Shown: positions 1-6,123 of the stretch, piece by piece | Layout of the letters: each line of letters begins with the position of its first letter | Numbering within the stretch: position 1 is the first letter of the stretch | From: JANNSW01 sp031431235 | Lineage (GTDB): Bacteria; Pseudomonadota; Alphaproteobacteria; Rhizobiales; Hyphomicrobiaceae | DNA: 9,979 bases | Direction: 5' to 3' | Assembly: GCA_031431235.1 (NCBI GenBank) | Contig: JANPDA010000089.1 | Span: forward strand, 1 to 9,979 | Position numbers and translations under genes: made by a program | Notes under the pieces: model-generated | Database searches by the model: none | The model's input: only the letters and a program-made list of their open reading frames with translations | What the model was told of the DNA's origin: nothing

Positions 1-975
1 CAGCTTCTTGGCGAGCTCGGGCTGGTCGGTCTCCTTGAGGATCGCCGTCGCCTCCACCCAGATGATCCCCTGCTTCAAGCCGTTCCTGGGATCGGGAACG
101 ATCGAGCGAACCTCCTTGTGGCCCTGCTTGCGGATGGCCGAGGTCAGATAGGAGCCGGCTCCGATGCAACCGCGCAGCGAGCCGTCGAGCAGGCCCTTCT
201 GCGCGAGCGTCAGGTCGCCCGTCAGCACCGGCCTGTTCTTGAACATGGCACGCAGTACCTTGCGCACCTCATCCAACGCCTTGGCATCGAGCGGGCCGTA
301 GGGATCGACGCCGGCATGCAACGCCATCGGCAGGATCGGCCAGTCGCCCCAGTCCATCACACAGATCTTGCCCGAGTTCGCCGGATCGAACACTGGATCG
401 TAGGTCTTCCAGCTCTCGGCCTTGTCGAACTTCTCGTTGAGGCAGACGCCGACCCAACCCCAACGGGTGGCGACGCCGACGGTCTTGCCCTCGTAGAGCA
501 GCGGCTCGTAGGGCGGCTTGAACTGGGGGTAGAAGGTCGCGAACTCCTCGGCATAGTCGGCCGGGTCGAGATCGAGCGAGAGACCAGCTGGCCCCATCCG
601 CGTGACCCAGGGCATGTCGGTCGAGACGATGTCGACCTCGCGGCTCGCGCCCGCCTGGAGCTTGGCGAAGCCGCCGGGGCTGTCGACGATCAGGTCGAAG
701 GTGACATCGCAATTGTTGGCGGCCTTGAAGGGGTCGATGATGCGGGGATCGTTGTAGCCTTCCCAGCACATGTACTGAACCGTTGCGGCGGCCTGCGCCG
801 GGCGAGCCCCGACGCCAAGCGCGGCTACGCCCGCCGTCGCCGCCATGCCCTTCAGCATCCTCCGGCGCGAGAGGCCGGCATCATCGAGCCCGAGGGCTGC
901 GATCTGGCGCTGGTAGTACTGCGGCAGGTCGCTGTACCAAGTCTGTCTGGCGTCGCCTTGCTTGGCATCACTCAT
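1..975 (-). CDS. Tat-exported ABC transporter solute-binding protein, polyamine type (PotD-like), 3' end cut by window edge
   Basis: The reading frame is open from the ATG at 973-975 to the left edge, giving 325 residues without a stop; the family is usually a little longer, so only the C-terminus is missing. A twin-arginine signal is clear: SRRRMLK at residues 36-42, then an Ala/Gly-rich hydrophobic stretch to about residue 57 and a likely cleavage site in the AQAAA segment (60-64). Mature-protein landmarks are MCWEGYNDP (69-77), typical of the start of spermidine/putrescine-type periplasmic binding proteins, and a later GWVGVCLNEKFD segment. A Shine-Dalgarno AAGGGA (985-990) lies 9 nt before the ATG. 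It should bind a small solute in the periplasm for an ABC importer whose permease and ATPase genes would lie left of the window. It diverges from the dehydrogenase/nitrile hydratase operon, so its ligand may be linked to that pathway, but this is inference. The ligand cannot be read from the sequence. Confidence 0.88.
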   Translation of the reverse strand, partial: MSDAKQGDARQTWYSDLPQYYQRQIAALGLDDAGLSRRRMLKGMAATAGVAALGVGARPAQAAATVQYMCWEGYNDPRIIDPFKAANNCDVTFDLIVDSPGGFAKLQAGASREVDIVSTDMPWVTRMGPAGLSLDLDPADYAEEFATFYPQFKPPYEPLLYEGKTVGVATRWGWVGVCLNEKFDKAESWKTYDPVFDPANSGKICVMDWGDWPILPMALHAGVDPYGPLDAKALDEVRKVLRAMFKNRPVLTGDLTLAQKGLLDGSLRGCIGAGSYLTSAIRKQGHKEVRSIVPDPRNGLKQGIIWVEATAILKETDQPELAKKL

Positions 976-977
976 CG

Positions 978-1148
978 TGGCGTTTCCCTTTTTCGTCAGT
1001 CTGCTGGCCGGACGTCAGTCGAGGCATGGCGATCCACCGGAGCGGCAGGCGCACATTGCCGAAACGACATTGCAACAGTAGCGCGGAGCAGCCAAGCTGT
1101 GTCAACTGGGCAACGTCACGACAGACGAGCCGTCGGAGGGAAACGCCA
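978..1148. promoter_or_regulatory. Divergent control region with 12-bp inverted repeat in both leaders
   Basis: This is the space between the binding-protein gene and the dehydrogenase operon. The 12-mer agggaaacgcca occurs on the plus strand at 1137-1148 and on the minus strand at 989-978, so both genes have the same ribosome-binding leader in inverted orientation. An 8-bp direct repeat, cgtcagtc, sits at 994-1001 and 1013-1020. I see no convincing sigma-70 hexamers. The region must hold the promoters of both units. Whether the repeats are operators or only similar translation-start contexts is open. Confidence 0.35.
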
Positions 1149-2194
1149 TGCCGAAATCCGTGCCCAAGACCATGAAGGCTGCCATCGCCCGCACGCTGAA
1201 GCAGCCGCTCGCGATCGAGACGCTGCCTGTGCCGAAGCCGGGGCCGGGCGATATCCTGATCAAGGTCGTCGCCTGCGGCGTCTGTCATTCGGACCTGCAC
1301 GCGGTCGACGGTGACTGGGATCCGCCGCCGAACCTGCCGCTCATTCCCGGTCACGAGGTGGCGGGGCACGTTGCCGCGCTCGGGCCAGACGTCACCGATT
1401 TCGAGGTCGGTGACCGTGTTGGGGTGCCGTGGATGTTCTGGTCGTGCGGCACCTGCGAGTATTGCACCGCCGGCATGGAGACGATCTGCCAGAGGACCGA
1501 GGCGACGGGATATTCCAAGCCCGGCGGCTATGCCGAGTACATGGTGGCGCCTGCCGCCTTCTGCGGTCGTCTCGCCGGGCATGTGGACCTGGTCGAGATC
1601 GCGCCCATTCTCTGCGCCGGCGTCACCACCTATCGCGGCATCAAGCGCACGGGCGTGCGGGCCGGCCAGTGGGTGGCGGTCGTGGGCGTCGGCGGGCTCG
1701 GCCACATTGCCGTCCAGTATGCCAAGGCGATGGGAATGCGAGTGGCCGCGGTCGATATCGCCGACGACAAGCTGGCGCTGGCCAAGAGCCTCGGCGCCGA
1801 GGTGATGATCAACGGCCGCGACGGCAATGCCGTTGCCGCGGTGCAGAAGCAAATCGGTGGCGCGCACGCGGTAATCGTCGTTGCCGTGGCCCCACAAGCC
1901 TTCGAGCAGGCGGTAGCCATGCTGCGGCCGGCGGGCGTTGCCGCCTATATCGGGCTGCCGGGCGGCGACCGCGATACCATCCGCCTGTCGATCTCCGGCA
2001 TCGTCAATGGCGAGCGGACGGTGACTGGCTCGAACGTGGGCACGCGGCTCGACCTCGCCGAGGCGGTCGATTTCGCGGCCCGTGGCCTCGTCAAATCGAG
2101 GATCGAGACAGCTCCGCTCGAAGAGATCAACACCGTGCTCGAGCGCATGCGCAAAGGCAAGATCAATGGCCGCGTCGTACTGAAGATCGGCTAG
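1148..2194 (+). CDS. Zinc-dependent, NAD-type alcohol dehydrogenase (MDR superfamily, AdhP/ADH-T-like)
   Basis: This 348-residue protein has the length and full motif set of tetrameric bacterial zinc alcohol dehydrogenases, which interconvert primary alcohols and aldehydes with NAD(H) in the cytoplasm. Predicted catalytic-zinc ligands are C46 (CGVCHSDLH), H69 with E70 (GHEVAGHV) and C156 (LCAGVTTY). The structural-zinc cysteines are C100, C103, C106 and C114. The Rossmann fold shows GVGGLG at 180-185, and D203 at the end of the second strand favours NAD over NADP. GGAGGG (1135-1140) lies 7 nt before the ATG at 1148. The internal Met9, where many homologues begin (MKAA), has no ribosome-binding site, so I keep the longer start. 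It is the first gene of the operon, 12 nt before the nitronate monooxygenase-like gene. Role inferred: handling an aldehyde or alcohol made by that neighbour. The substrate is unknown. Confidence 0.93.
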   Translation: MPKSVPKTMKAAIARTLKQPLAIETLPVPKPGPGDILIKVVACGVCHSDLHAVDGDWDPPPNLPLIPGHEVAGHVAALGPDVTDFEVGDRVGVPWMFWSCGTCEYCTAGMETICQRTEATGYSKPGGYAEYMVAPAAFCGRLAGHVDLVEIAPILCAGVTTYRGIKRTGVRAGQWVAVVGVGGLGHIAVQYAKAMGMRVAAVDIADDKLALAKSLGAEVMINGRDGNAVAAVQKQIGGAHAVIVVAVAPQAFEQAVAMLRPAGVAAYIGLPGGDRDTIRLSISGIVNGERTVTGSNVGTRLDLAEAVDFAARGLVKSRIETAPLEEINTVLERMRKGKINGRVVLKIG

Positions 2195-2206
2195 GAAGGG
2201 TGCACC

Positions 2207-3181
2207 ATGGATACGCGCGTCACAAAGCTTCTGGCAATCCGCCATCCGATCGTGCAGGCGCCGATCGGGGCTTCGGCCGGGCTCGCTTCCGCCGTCGCCA
2301 ATGCGGGGGGCCTGGGCATGCTCGGTATCTCCTGGACGCCCCTCGAGGCGATCGGGCCGCTCATTGCGCGAGTGCGGTCCCTGACGGACAAGCCATTCGG
2401 CGTGAATCTGGTGCTCGTCTCCGACCAGCAGGCCCGGCTCGAATCCGCGCTCGCCGCAGGTGTGCGGATCGTCTCGTTCTTCTGGGGCGATCCCTCGCCC
2501 CATCTCGCCACCGTGAAGTCGGCGGGCGCACTCGCCATGATGACGGTCGGCAGCGCCGAGGAGGCGCGACGCGCCGTCGATCAGGGGATCGACATCATCG
2601 TCGCGCAAGGGGTCGAGGCAGGCGGCCATGTCTGGGGCGAGGTCGGCACTTTCGTCCTGATCCCGGCGGTGCGTGATGCGATCGGCACCACGCCACTGAT
2701 CGCAGCAGGTGGCATTGCCGACGGGCGTGGGCTCGCCGCGGCCTCGTGCCTGGGAGCGGATGCGGTCTGGATCGGCACGCGGTTCGTGGCCTGCACCGAG
2801 GCCGACACGCATGCCGCCTATCGCCAGGCGGTCGTCGATGCGACGGAAGCGGACACGCTGCACACCACTCTTTTCGATCTCGACTGGCCCAACGCGCCCC
2901 ACCGTGCCATCGTCAACTCGACGGTCAGGCGCTGGCGGGCGGCCGGCTCGCCGGGCCTGCGTCCTGGCGAAGGCGAGGTCATTGCCAGACACGAGAGCGG
3001 AGCGGCGATCAAGCGCTACGGTGACGATTCCCCGAAGGCCGGCATGACCGGCGACGTGGAGGCCATGAGCCTCTACGCCGGCCAGAGTGCGGGCCTCGTG
3101 CGGGATGTGCGGCCGGCGGCTGCGATCATCGAGGAAATGATGTCGCAAGCCGAAGCGATCCTGGCACGGCGCCACAGCTGA
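2207..3181 (+). CDS. Nitronate monooxygenase-like FMN-dependent oxidoreductase (NPD family)
   Basis: This 324-residue TIM-barrel flavoprotein belongs to the nitronate monooxygenase / 2-nitropropane dioxygenase family. Characterised members use FMN and O2 to turn alkyl nitronates into a carbonyl compound plus nitrite. Visible family features are the N-terminal HPIVQAPIG (13-21), ANAGGLGMLG (31-40), the GVEAGGHVWG segment with predicted catalytic H141, and the phosphate-binding AAGGIADGRG (166-175) followed by GADAVWIGTRF (183-193). AGGAAGGG-type Shine-Dalgarno sequence at 2193-2200 overlaps the dehydrogenase stop codon and lies 6 nt before the ATG. It sits 12 nt after the dehydrogenase gene and 11 nt before nitrile hydratase alpha, so co-transcription is very likely. 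Many proteins with this annotation have other or unknown substrates, including related enoyl-reductase-like flavoproteins, so the family is firm but the reaction is not. Confidence 0.88.
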   Translation: MDTRVTKLLAIRHPIVQAPIGASAGLASAVANAGGLGMLGISWTPLEAIGPLIARVRSLTDKPFGVNLVLVSDQQARLESALAAGVRIVSFFWGDPSPHLATVKSAGALAMMTVGSAEEARRAVDQGIDIIVAQGVEAGGHVWGEVGTFVLIPAVRDAIGTTPLIAAGGIADGRGLAAASCLGADAVWIGTRFVACTEADTHAAYRQAVVDATEADTLHTTLFDLDWPNAPHRAIVNSTVRRWRAAGSPGLRPGEGEVIARHESGAAIKRYGDDSPKAGMTGDVEAMSLYAGQSAGLVRDVRPAAAIIEEMMSQAEAILARRHS

Positions 3182-3192
3182 GGAGGAAAGGC

Positions 3193-3786
3193 ATGCCGCA
3201 CGATCATGACCACGACGCGGAGGAAAGCGGCGTCGCGCTGCGCGTGAAGGCGCTCGAGCGGGTGCTCGTGGCCAAAGGCCTCGTCGACCCGGCAGCGCTC
3301 GATGTGTTCGTCGAGGCCTACCAGACCAAAATCGGGCCGAGGAACGGCGCCAAGGTGGTGGCGCGGGCTTGGAGCGATCCGGCCTACAGGGCCCGTCTGC
3401 TTGCCAGCGCAACCGCCGCCATCGGCGAGCTCGGCTTCTCGGGGCTCCAGGGCGAGCACATGGTCGTCGTCGAGAACACGCCCGAGACCCACAACCTCGT
3501 CACCTGCACGCTCTGCTCCTGCTACCCCTGGCCGGTGCTGGGTCTGCCGCCTGTCTGGTACAAGAGCCCCGCCTACCGCTCGCGCTCGGTGCGCGAGCCG
3601 CGCAAGGTGCTGGAGGAGTTCGGTGTCGTGCTGCCCGCGGGCAAGAAGGTGCGGGTGTGGGATTCCAACGCCGACCTGCGCTACATGGTGCTGCCCGAGC
3701 GCCCCTCCGAGACCGCCGGCTGGAGCGAGGAGCAACTCGCCGCCATCGTCACCCGCGACGGCATGATCGGCACGGCACTGGTTTGA
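3193..3786 (+). CDS. nthA: Nitrile hydratase alpha subunit, cobalt type
   Basis: This is the metal-binding catalytic subunit of a nitrile hydratase, which hydrates a nitrile to an amide in the cytoplasm. The 197-residue length fits the family. The metal claw is CTLCSC, with ligands C105, C108 and C110 plus backbone at S109; Thr after the first Cys marks the cobalt type, whereas iron enzymes usually have Ser. In active enzymes C108 and C110 are oxidised to sulfinic and sulfenic acids. The segments PRNGAKVVARAW (49-60), GLQGEHMVVVENT (84-96) and PWPVLGLPPVWYKS after the claw are family-typical. The N-terminus HDHDHD (3-8) is His/Asp-rich and might help bind metal. AGGAGGAAAG (3181-3190) is a strong Shine-Dalgarno sequence 2 to 3 nt before the ATG, beginning in the preceding stop. 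The alternative, thiocyanate hydrolase gamma, shares the claw but works with split beta-like subunits, which are not seen here. Confidence 0.95.
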   Translation: MPHDHDHDAEESGVALRVKALERVLVAKGLVDPAALDVFVEAYQTKIGPRNGAKVVARAWSDPAYRARLLASATAAIGELGFSGLQGEHMVVVENTPETHNLVTCTLCSCYPWPVLGLPPVWYKSPAYRSRSVREPRKVLEEFGVVLPAGKKVRVWDSNADLRYMVLPERPSETAGWSEEQLAAIVTRDGMIGTALV

Positions 3787-3798
3787 GGGAGCAACGGC

Positions 3799-4455
3799 AT
3801 GGACAGCATGCATGACCTCGGCGGAATGCACGGGTTCGGGCGCATCGTGCCGGAGCCGCATGAGCCGGTGTTCCACGCGCCTTGGGAAGGCCGCATGTTC
3901 GCGCTGACGAGCGCCGTGCCGTTCGCGGTGCCCTACGGCGACGACCAGTTCCGCCCGGCTATCGAGCGGATGGAGCCCTCGCATTATCTCAAATCCTCCT
4001 ACTACGAGAAATGGTACGAGGCGGTGGTGCGGCTCCTGCAGGAGCGGCACGTCATCTCGGCAGCCGAGCTGGACAGCTCAGTTCCGCTGGCGCAATCGCA
4101 TGCGCTGGCCGTTCGAGCGGATGCCGTGCTGCCGGCGATCTTCGCGGGGGCCTCGCAGGCGCGGCCGGCCGCCGAGGTCTCGCGGCGTTTTTCCTCCGGC
4201 GACCGGGTCCGCACCCGCGCGACCATGGGAGTGGGTCACAACCGCCTGCCGCGCTATGCGCGGGCCAAGCTGGGCGTCGTCGAAAGCGTGCATGGCCCCT
4301 TCCTCGTCGCCGACCGCAACAGCGTAGGCGACCACAACCCCGAGACGCTCTACACGGTCCGCTTCACCGCGCGCGAGCTCTGGGGGCAGACGGCAGTCGA
4401 GGGCGATTCGCTCTCGCTCGACCTCTGGGACAGCTATCTGGAGCACTCGACCTGA
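3799..4455 (+). CDS. nthB: Nitrile hydratase beta subunit, first copy
   Basis: A full-length beta subunit of 218 residues. It pairs with alpha and supplies second-shell residues and part of the substrate channel. The N-terminus MDSMHDLGGMHGFGRI and the segment FHAPWEGRMFAL (25-36) are diagnostic, as is HYLKSSYYEKW (62-72). The C-terminal SH3-like barrel begins at GDRVRT (134-139) and contains GHNRLPRYAR (146-155), LYTVRF, ELWG and LDLWDSYLE. From memory of the Pseudonocardia enzyme, arginines 52 and 157 hydrogen-bond the oxidised claw cysteines; here R52 and R149 (in GHNR) take these places. GAGGGAG (3785-3791) overlaps the alpha stop and lies 7 nt before the ATG. The stop overlaps the start of the second beta gene by 1 nt. 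The linker around residues 95-128 is Ala-rich and differs most from the second copy. Confidence 0.93.
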   Translation: MDSMHDLGGMHGFGRIVPEPHEPVFHAPWEGRMFALTSAVPFAVPYGDDQFRPAIERMEPSHYLKSSYYEKWYEAVVRLLQERHVISAAELDSSVPLAQSHALAVRADAVLPAIFAGASQARPAAEVSRRFSSGDRVRTRATMGVGHNRLPRYARAKLGVVESVHGPFLVADRNSVGDHNPETLYTVRFTARELWGQTAVEGDSLSLDLWDSYLEHST

Positions 4456-5117
4456 TGGACGGCATTCACGACATGGGCGGGATGCACGGGTTCGGGCGGA
4501 TCGATCCCTCCGACGATGGCATCGTCTTTCACGGGGCGTGGGAGGGCCGCATGTTCGCACTCTCGCGGGTCGTGCGCTTCAATCTCCCGTTCGGCGGCGA
4601 TCATGTGCGTCGCGAGATCGAACGGCTGCGGCCGGCGCACTATCTGGCGTCGGGCTACTACGAGAAATGGCTCGAGGGCAACGTCGCCATGCTGAAGGAG
4701 ATCGGCGTCGTCACCGAGGACGAGCTCGCCGGCGGGTCGCTCCAAGCACTGCCGCCAAAGCTCGGCAATCCACGAGCGATGCCAGCGCTGCAGGCCGAGC
4801 TGGTGATTTTCAATGGCATGGCGAGTGCGCGCCGTGATGGAACCAATGTCCGGTATGGCACCGGCGATCGCGTTCGCACCCTCGCCCACGGCATCGGCGG
4901 CCACACGCGCCTGCCCCGTTACGCCCGCGGCAAGGCCGGCACCATCCTGGCGGTACGAGGCGCCTTCCCGGTTGCCGACGCGGTCGCGGCGGGCCGGCCC
5001 GAGGTCGAGATGCTCTACACCGTCGAGTTCGGCGCGCGGGACCTCTGGGCGGATGCCGAGCCGGGCGACAGTGTCACGCTCGATCTTTGGGATCGGCATC
5101 TGCAGAGCCTGACATGA
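4455..5117 (+). CDS. Nitrile hydratase beta subunit, second tandem copy
   Basis: A second complete beta-type subunit of 220 residues, roughly 45 % identical to the first by my hand alignment, so it is an old duplication and not a recent copy. It keeps MDGIHDMGGMHGFGRI, FHGAWEGRMFAL (25-36), HYLASGYYEKW (62-72), GDRVRT (137-142), GHTRLPRYAR (149-158), LYTVEF and LDLWD. The arginines expected to touch the oxidised claw cysteines are both present as R52 and R152. Differences from the first copy include LWADAEPGDS in place of LWGQTAVEGDS near the C-terminus and a different linker (92-135). The ATG shares its A with the preceding stop (TGATG), and no strong Shine-Dalgarno sequence is seen, so translational coupling is likely. 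It may form an alternative alpha-beta pair or a mixed oligomer, or it may act in assembly; the sequence does not decide. Confidence 0.9.
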   Translation: MDGIHDMGGMHGFGRIDPSDDGIVFHGAWEGRMFALSRVVRFNLPFGGDHVRREIERLRPAHYLASGYYEKWLEGNVAMLKEIGVVTEDELAGGSLQALPPKLGNPRAMPALQAELVIFNGMASARRDGTNVRYGTGDRVRTLAHGIGGHTRLPRYARGKAGTILAVRGAFPVADAVAAGRPEVEMLYTVEFGARDLWADAEPGDSVTLDLWDRHLQSLT

Positions 5118-5458
5118 CCTCGGCCAACCCCGATCCGCTCCGCGCTCTGCCGCCCGACCTCGCCATTCCGCGCGACGAAGCCGGGCCGCTGTTCGCCGAG
5201 CCTTGGGAGGCGCGAGCCTTTGCCGTCGTCGTCGACATGAGCGCACGCGGCCTGTTCACATGGAAGGAGTTCCAGCAGCTGCTGGTCGGTGAAATCCGCG
5301 ACAGCGAGGGCAGGGGCGAATGCCGGTCCTACTACATGAGCTGGCTATGTGCGGCCGAGCGCCTGCTCGAGGGGAAGGGTCTTGCCAGCGACGCCGAGAT
5401 CGACTGCGAGGTCGAGCGCCTGCGCCCGGATGACAGGACGGTCAGGTTTCGCGGCTGA
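5114..5458 (+). CDS. Nitrile hydratase accessory protein (P14K/NhlE-like metallochaperone)
   Basis: This 114-residue protein matches the small accessory family encoded beside cobalt nitrile hydratases and thiocyanate hydrolases. Characterised members are related to the beta N-terminal half. They hold the alpha subunit and deliver cobalt-loaded, oxidised alpha into the mature enzyme by self-subunit swapping. Family-typical segments are PLFAEPWEARAFAV (about residues 27-40), the analogue of beta's FHAPWEGRMFAL, then GLFTWKEFQQLLVGEI and YYMSWLCAAERLLEGKGL, the analogue of YYEKW. I chose the ATG at 5114, which overlaps the second beta stop by 4 nt (ATGA). The frame extends upstream to 5087 with another ATG, but that lies inside the beta coding region and adds non-conserved residues. 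Presence of this gene supports a working enzyme whose alpha subunit is actively matured. Confidence 0.9.
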   Translation: MTSANPDPLRALPPDLAIPRDEAGPLFAEPWEARAFAVVVDMSARGLFTWKEFQQLLVGEIRDSEGRGECRSYYMSWLCAAERLLEGKGLASDAEIDCEVERLRPDDRTVRFRG

Positions 5459-5486
5459 CCTGGCACCCACGAGGTAGAATCACCCC

Positions 5487-5924
5487 ATGCTGAAGCCACT
5501 CGCCTTCGCGCTGCTTGCCGCATTCGGCAATGCGCTGTTCGTCTTTGGCCAGCGCGGCGCCGCGCCAGGCGCCAATCCGTTCGCATTCACGCTGGGAGCG
5601 GTTCTCGTTTGCGCAGCGCTGTTTGCCGTCGCTGCTCTCGTCTACCGGACCTCCGGCGACCCGGCCTATGTCGCGGCCAATGGCTGGCAGATCGCCGCCG
5701 GGGGCGTTGGCTTCTTCGTGACCTTCGTCGGCTTCTTCCTGCTCTATTCGAGCTTTGGCGCGACCTATTACGCGCTCTATGCCGCGCTCTCGATCCTCAC
5801 CACCTCGTTCGGCGTCGGCGTGCTCATCTATCGCGAGCCCCTCAACGCCTATCAGATCGCAGCGATCGTGCTCGCCATCGCGGCCGTCGTTCTCTTCACC
5901 TATGGCCGGGACAGGGGCGCATGA
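5487..5924 (+). CDS. Small DMT/EamA-like integral membrane protein, possible transporter
   Basis: A 145-residue very hydrophobic protein. Membrane segments are visible at about residues 3-21, 32-53, 68-90, 94-114 and 119-139, separated by short polar loops (QRGAAPGAN, YRTSGDPAYVAANG, YREPLN). The last segment, EPLNAYQIAAIVLAIAAVVLFTYG (117-140), has the Glu-Pro-Leu plus hydrophobic-helix pattern of drug/metabolite transporters. One such domain of about 140 residues would have to dimerise to form a pore, as in small multidrug resistance and single-EamA proteins. GAGGT (5471-5475) lies 11 nt before the ATG, a rather long spacing. It is 28 nt after the accessory gene and probably ends the operon, so it might move a nitrile, amide or related compound. 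It does not resemble the eight-helix cobalt permease NhlF. Substrate and direction are unknown. Confidence 0.75.
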   Translation: MLKPLAFALLAAFGNALFVFGQRGAAPGANPFAFTLGAVLVCAALFAVAALVYRTSGDPAYVAANGWQIAAGGVGFFVTFVGFFLLYSSFGATYYALYAALSILTTSFGVGVLIYREPLNAYQIAAIVLAIAAVVLFTYGRDRGA

Positions 5925-5925
5925 G

Positions 5926-6123
5926 TCACGATCGGCCGCCGGTCGGGCGGTCGGAGATATCGTCGTCCTCCATTGGCGCATCGGCGAGGAACTCCTCGGC
6001 CCAGCGCTCGATGCGCACTCCTGGAAATATCACGATCTCGGCGGGACGGTCGGCAGCTGTGCTCCGCCGGCCCCCTTCCGCTTTGCGCCCCCGCGCGCCG
6101 CGGAAATCAAGTATTGCGCCCAT
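5926..6123 (-). CDS. Small hypothetical protein, 65 residues
   Basis: A short basic-then-acidic protein with no assignable function. The start at 6123 (MGAILDFRGARGRK) is preceded on its strand by the run AAGGGGGG about 6 nt upstream, a good Shine-Dalgarno sequence. A longer frame to 6201 lacks such support. After a basic, probably disordered N-terminal part comes the segment AEIVIFPGVRIERWAEEF, which looks like an ordered strand-helix unit. I have the impression of similar short proteins in other Hyphomicrobiales, but I cannot confirm a family. The C-terminus is acidic (MEDDD) and then polar. There are no Cys residues, no signal peptide and no membrane segment. Its stop is 1 nt from the stop of the membrane-protein gene, so the two converge with no room for a separate terminator. 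It could alternatively be a chance frame, but the ribosome-binding site and the protein character argue for a gene. Confidence 0.6.
   Translation of the reverse strand: MGAILDFRGARGRKAEGGRRSTAADRPAEIVIFPGVRIERWAEEFLADAPMEDDDISDRPTGGRS

Noticed and set aside
118..1314. 398-residue plus-strand frame over the binding-protein gene
   Set aside because: Antisense to the Tat-exported binding protein, whose signal peptide and family segments are clear; the frame also runs through the divergent promoter region into the dehydrogenase gene.
1429..2676. 415-residue plus-strand frame overlapping the dehydrogenase and monooxygenase genes
   Set aside because: Out-of-frame shadow with Arg/Gly/Pro-rich low-complexity translation; it crosses a real gene boundary.
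968..3412. 814-residue open frame on the minus strand across the dehydrogenase and monooxygenase genes
   Set aside because: It is antisense to two clear enzyme genes with strong motifs; its translation is Arg/His/Asp-rich with no domain pattern. Long antisense frames are a usual by-product of high-GC codon use.
3882..5117. Apparent 411-residue protein ending in the second beta subunit
   Set aside because: The first part is an out-of-frame reading of the first beta gene; only residues from the ATG at 4455 onward match the family. It is not a beta-beta fusion.
3193..5117. Reading the cluster as thiocyanate hydrolase
   Set aside because: Thiocyanate hydrolase has the two halves of beta as separate short chains (alpha and beta) encoded before gamma; here both beta genes are full length and follow alpha.
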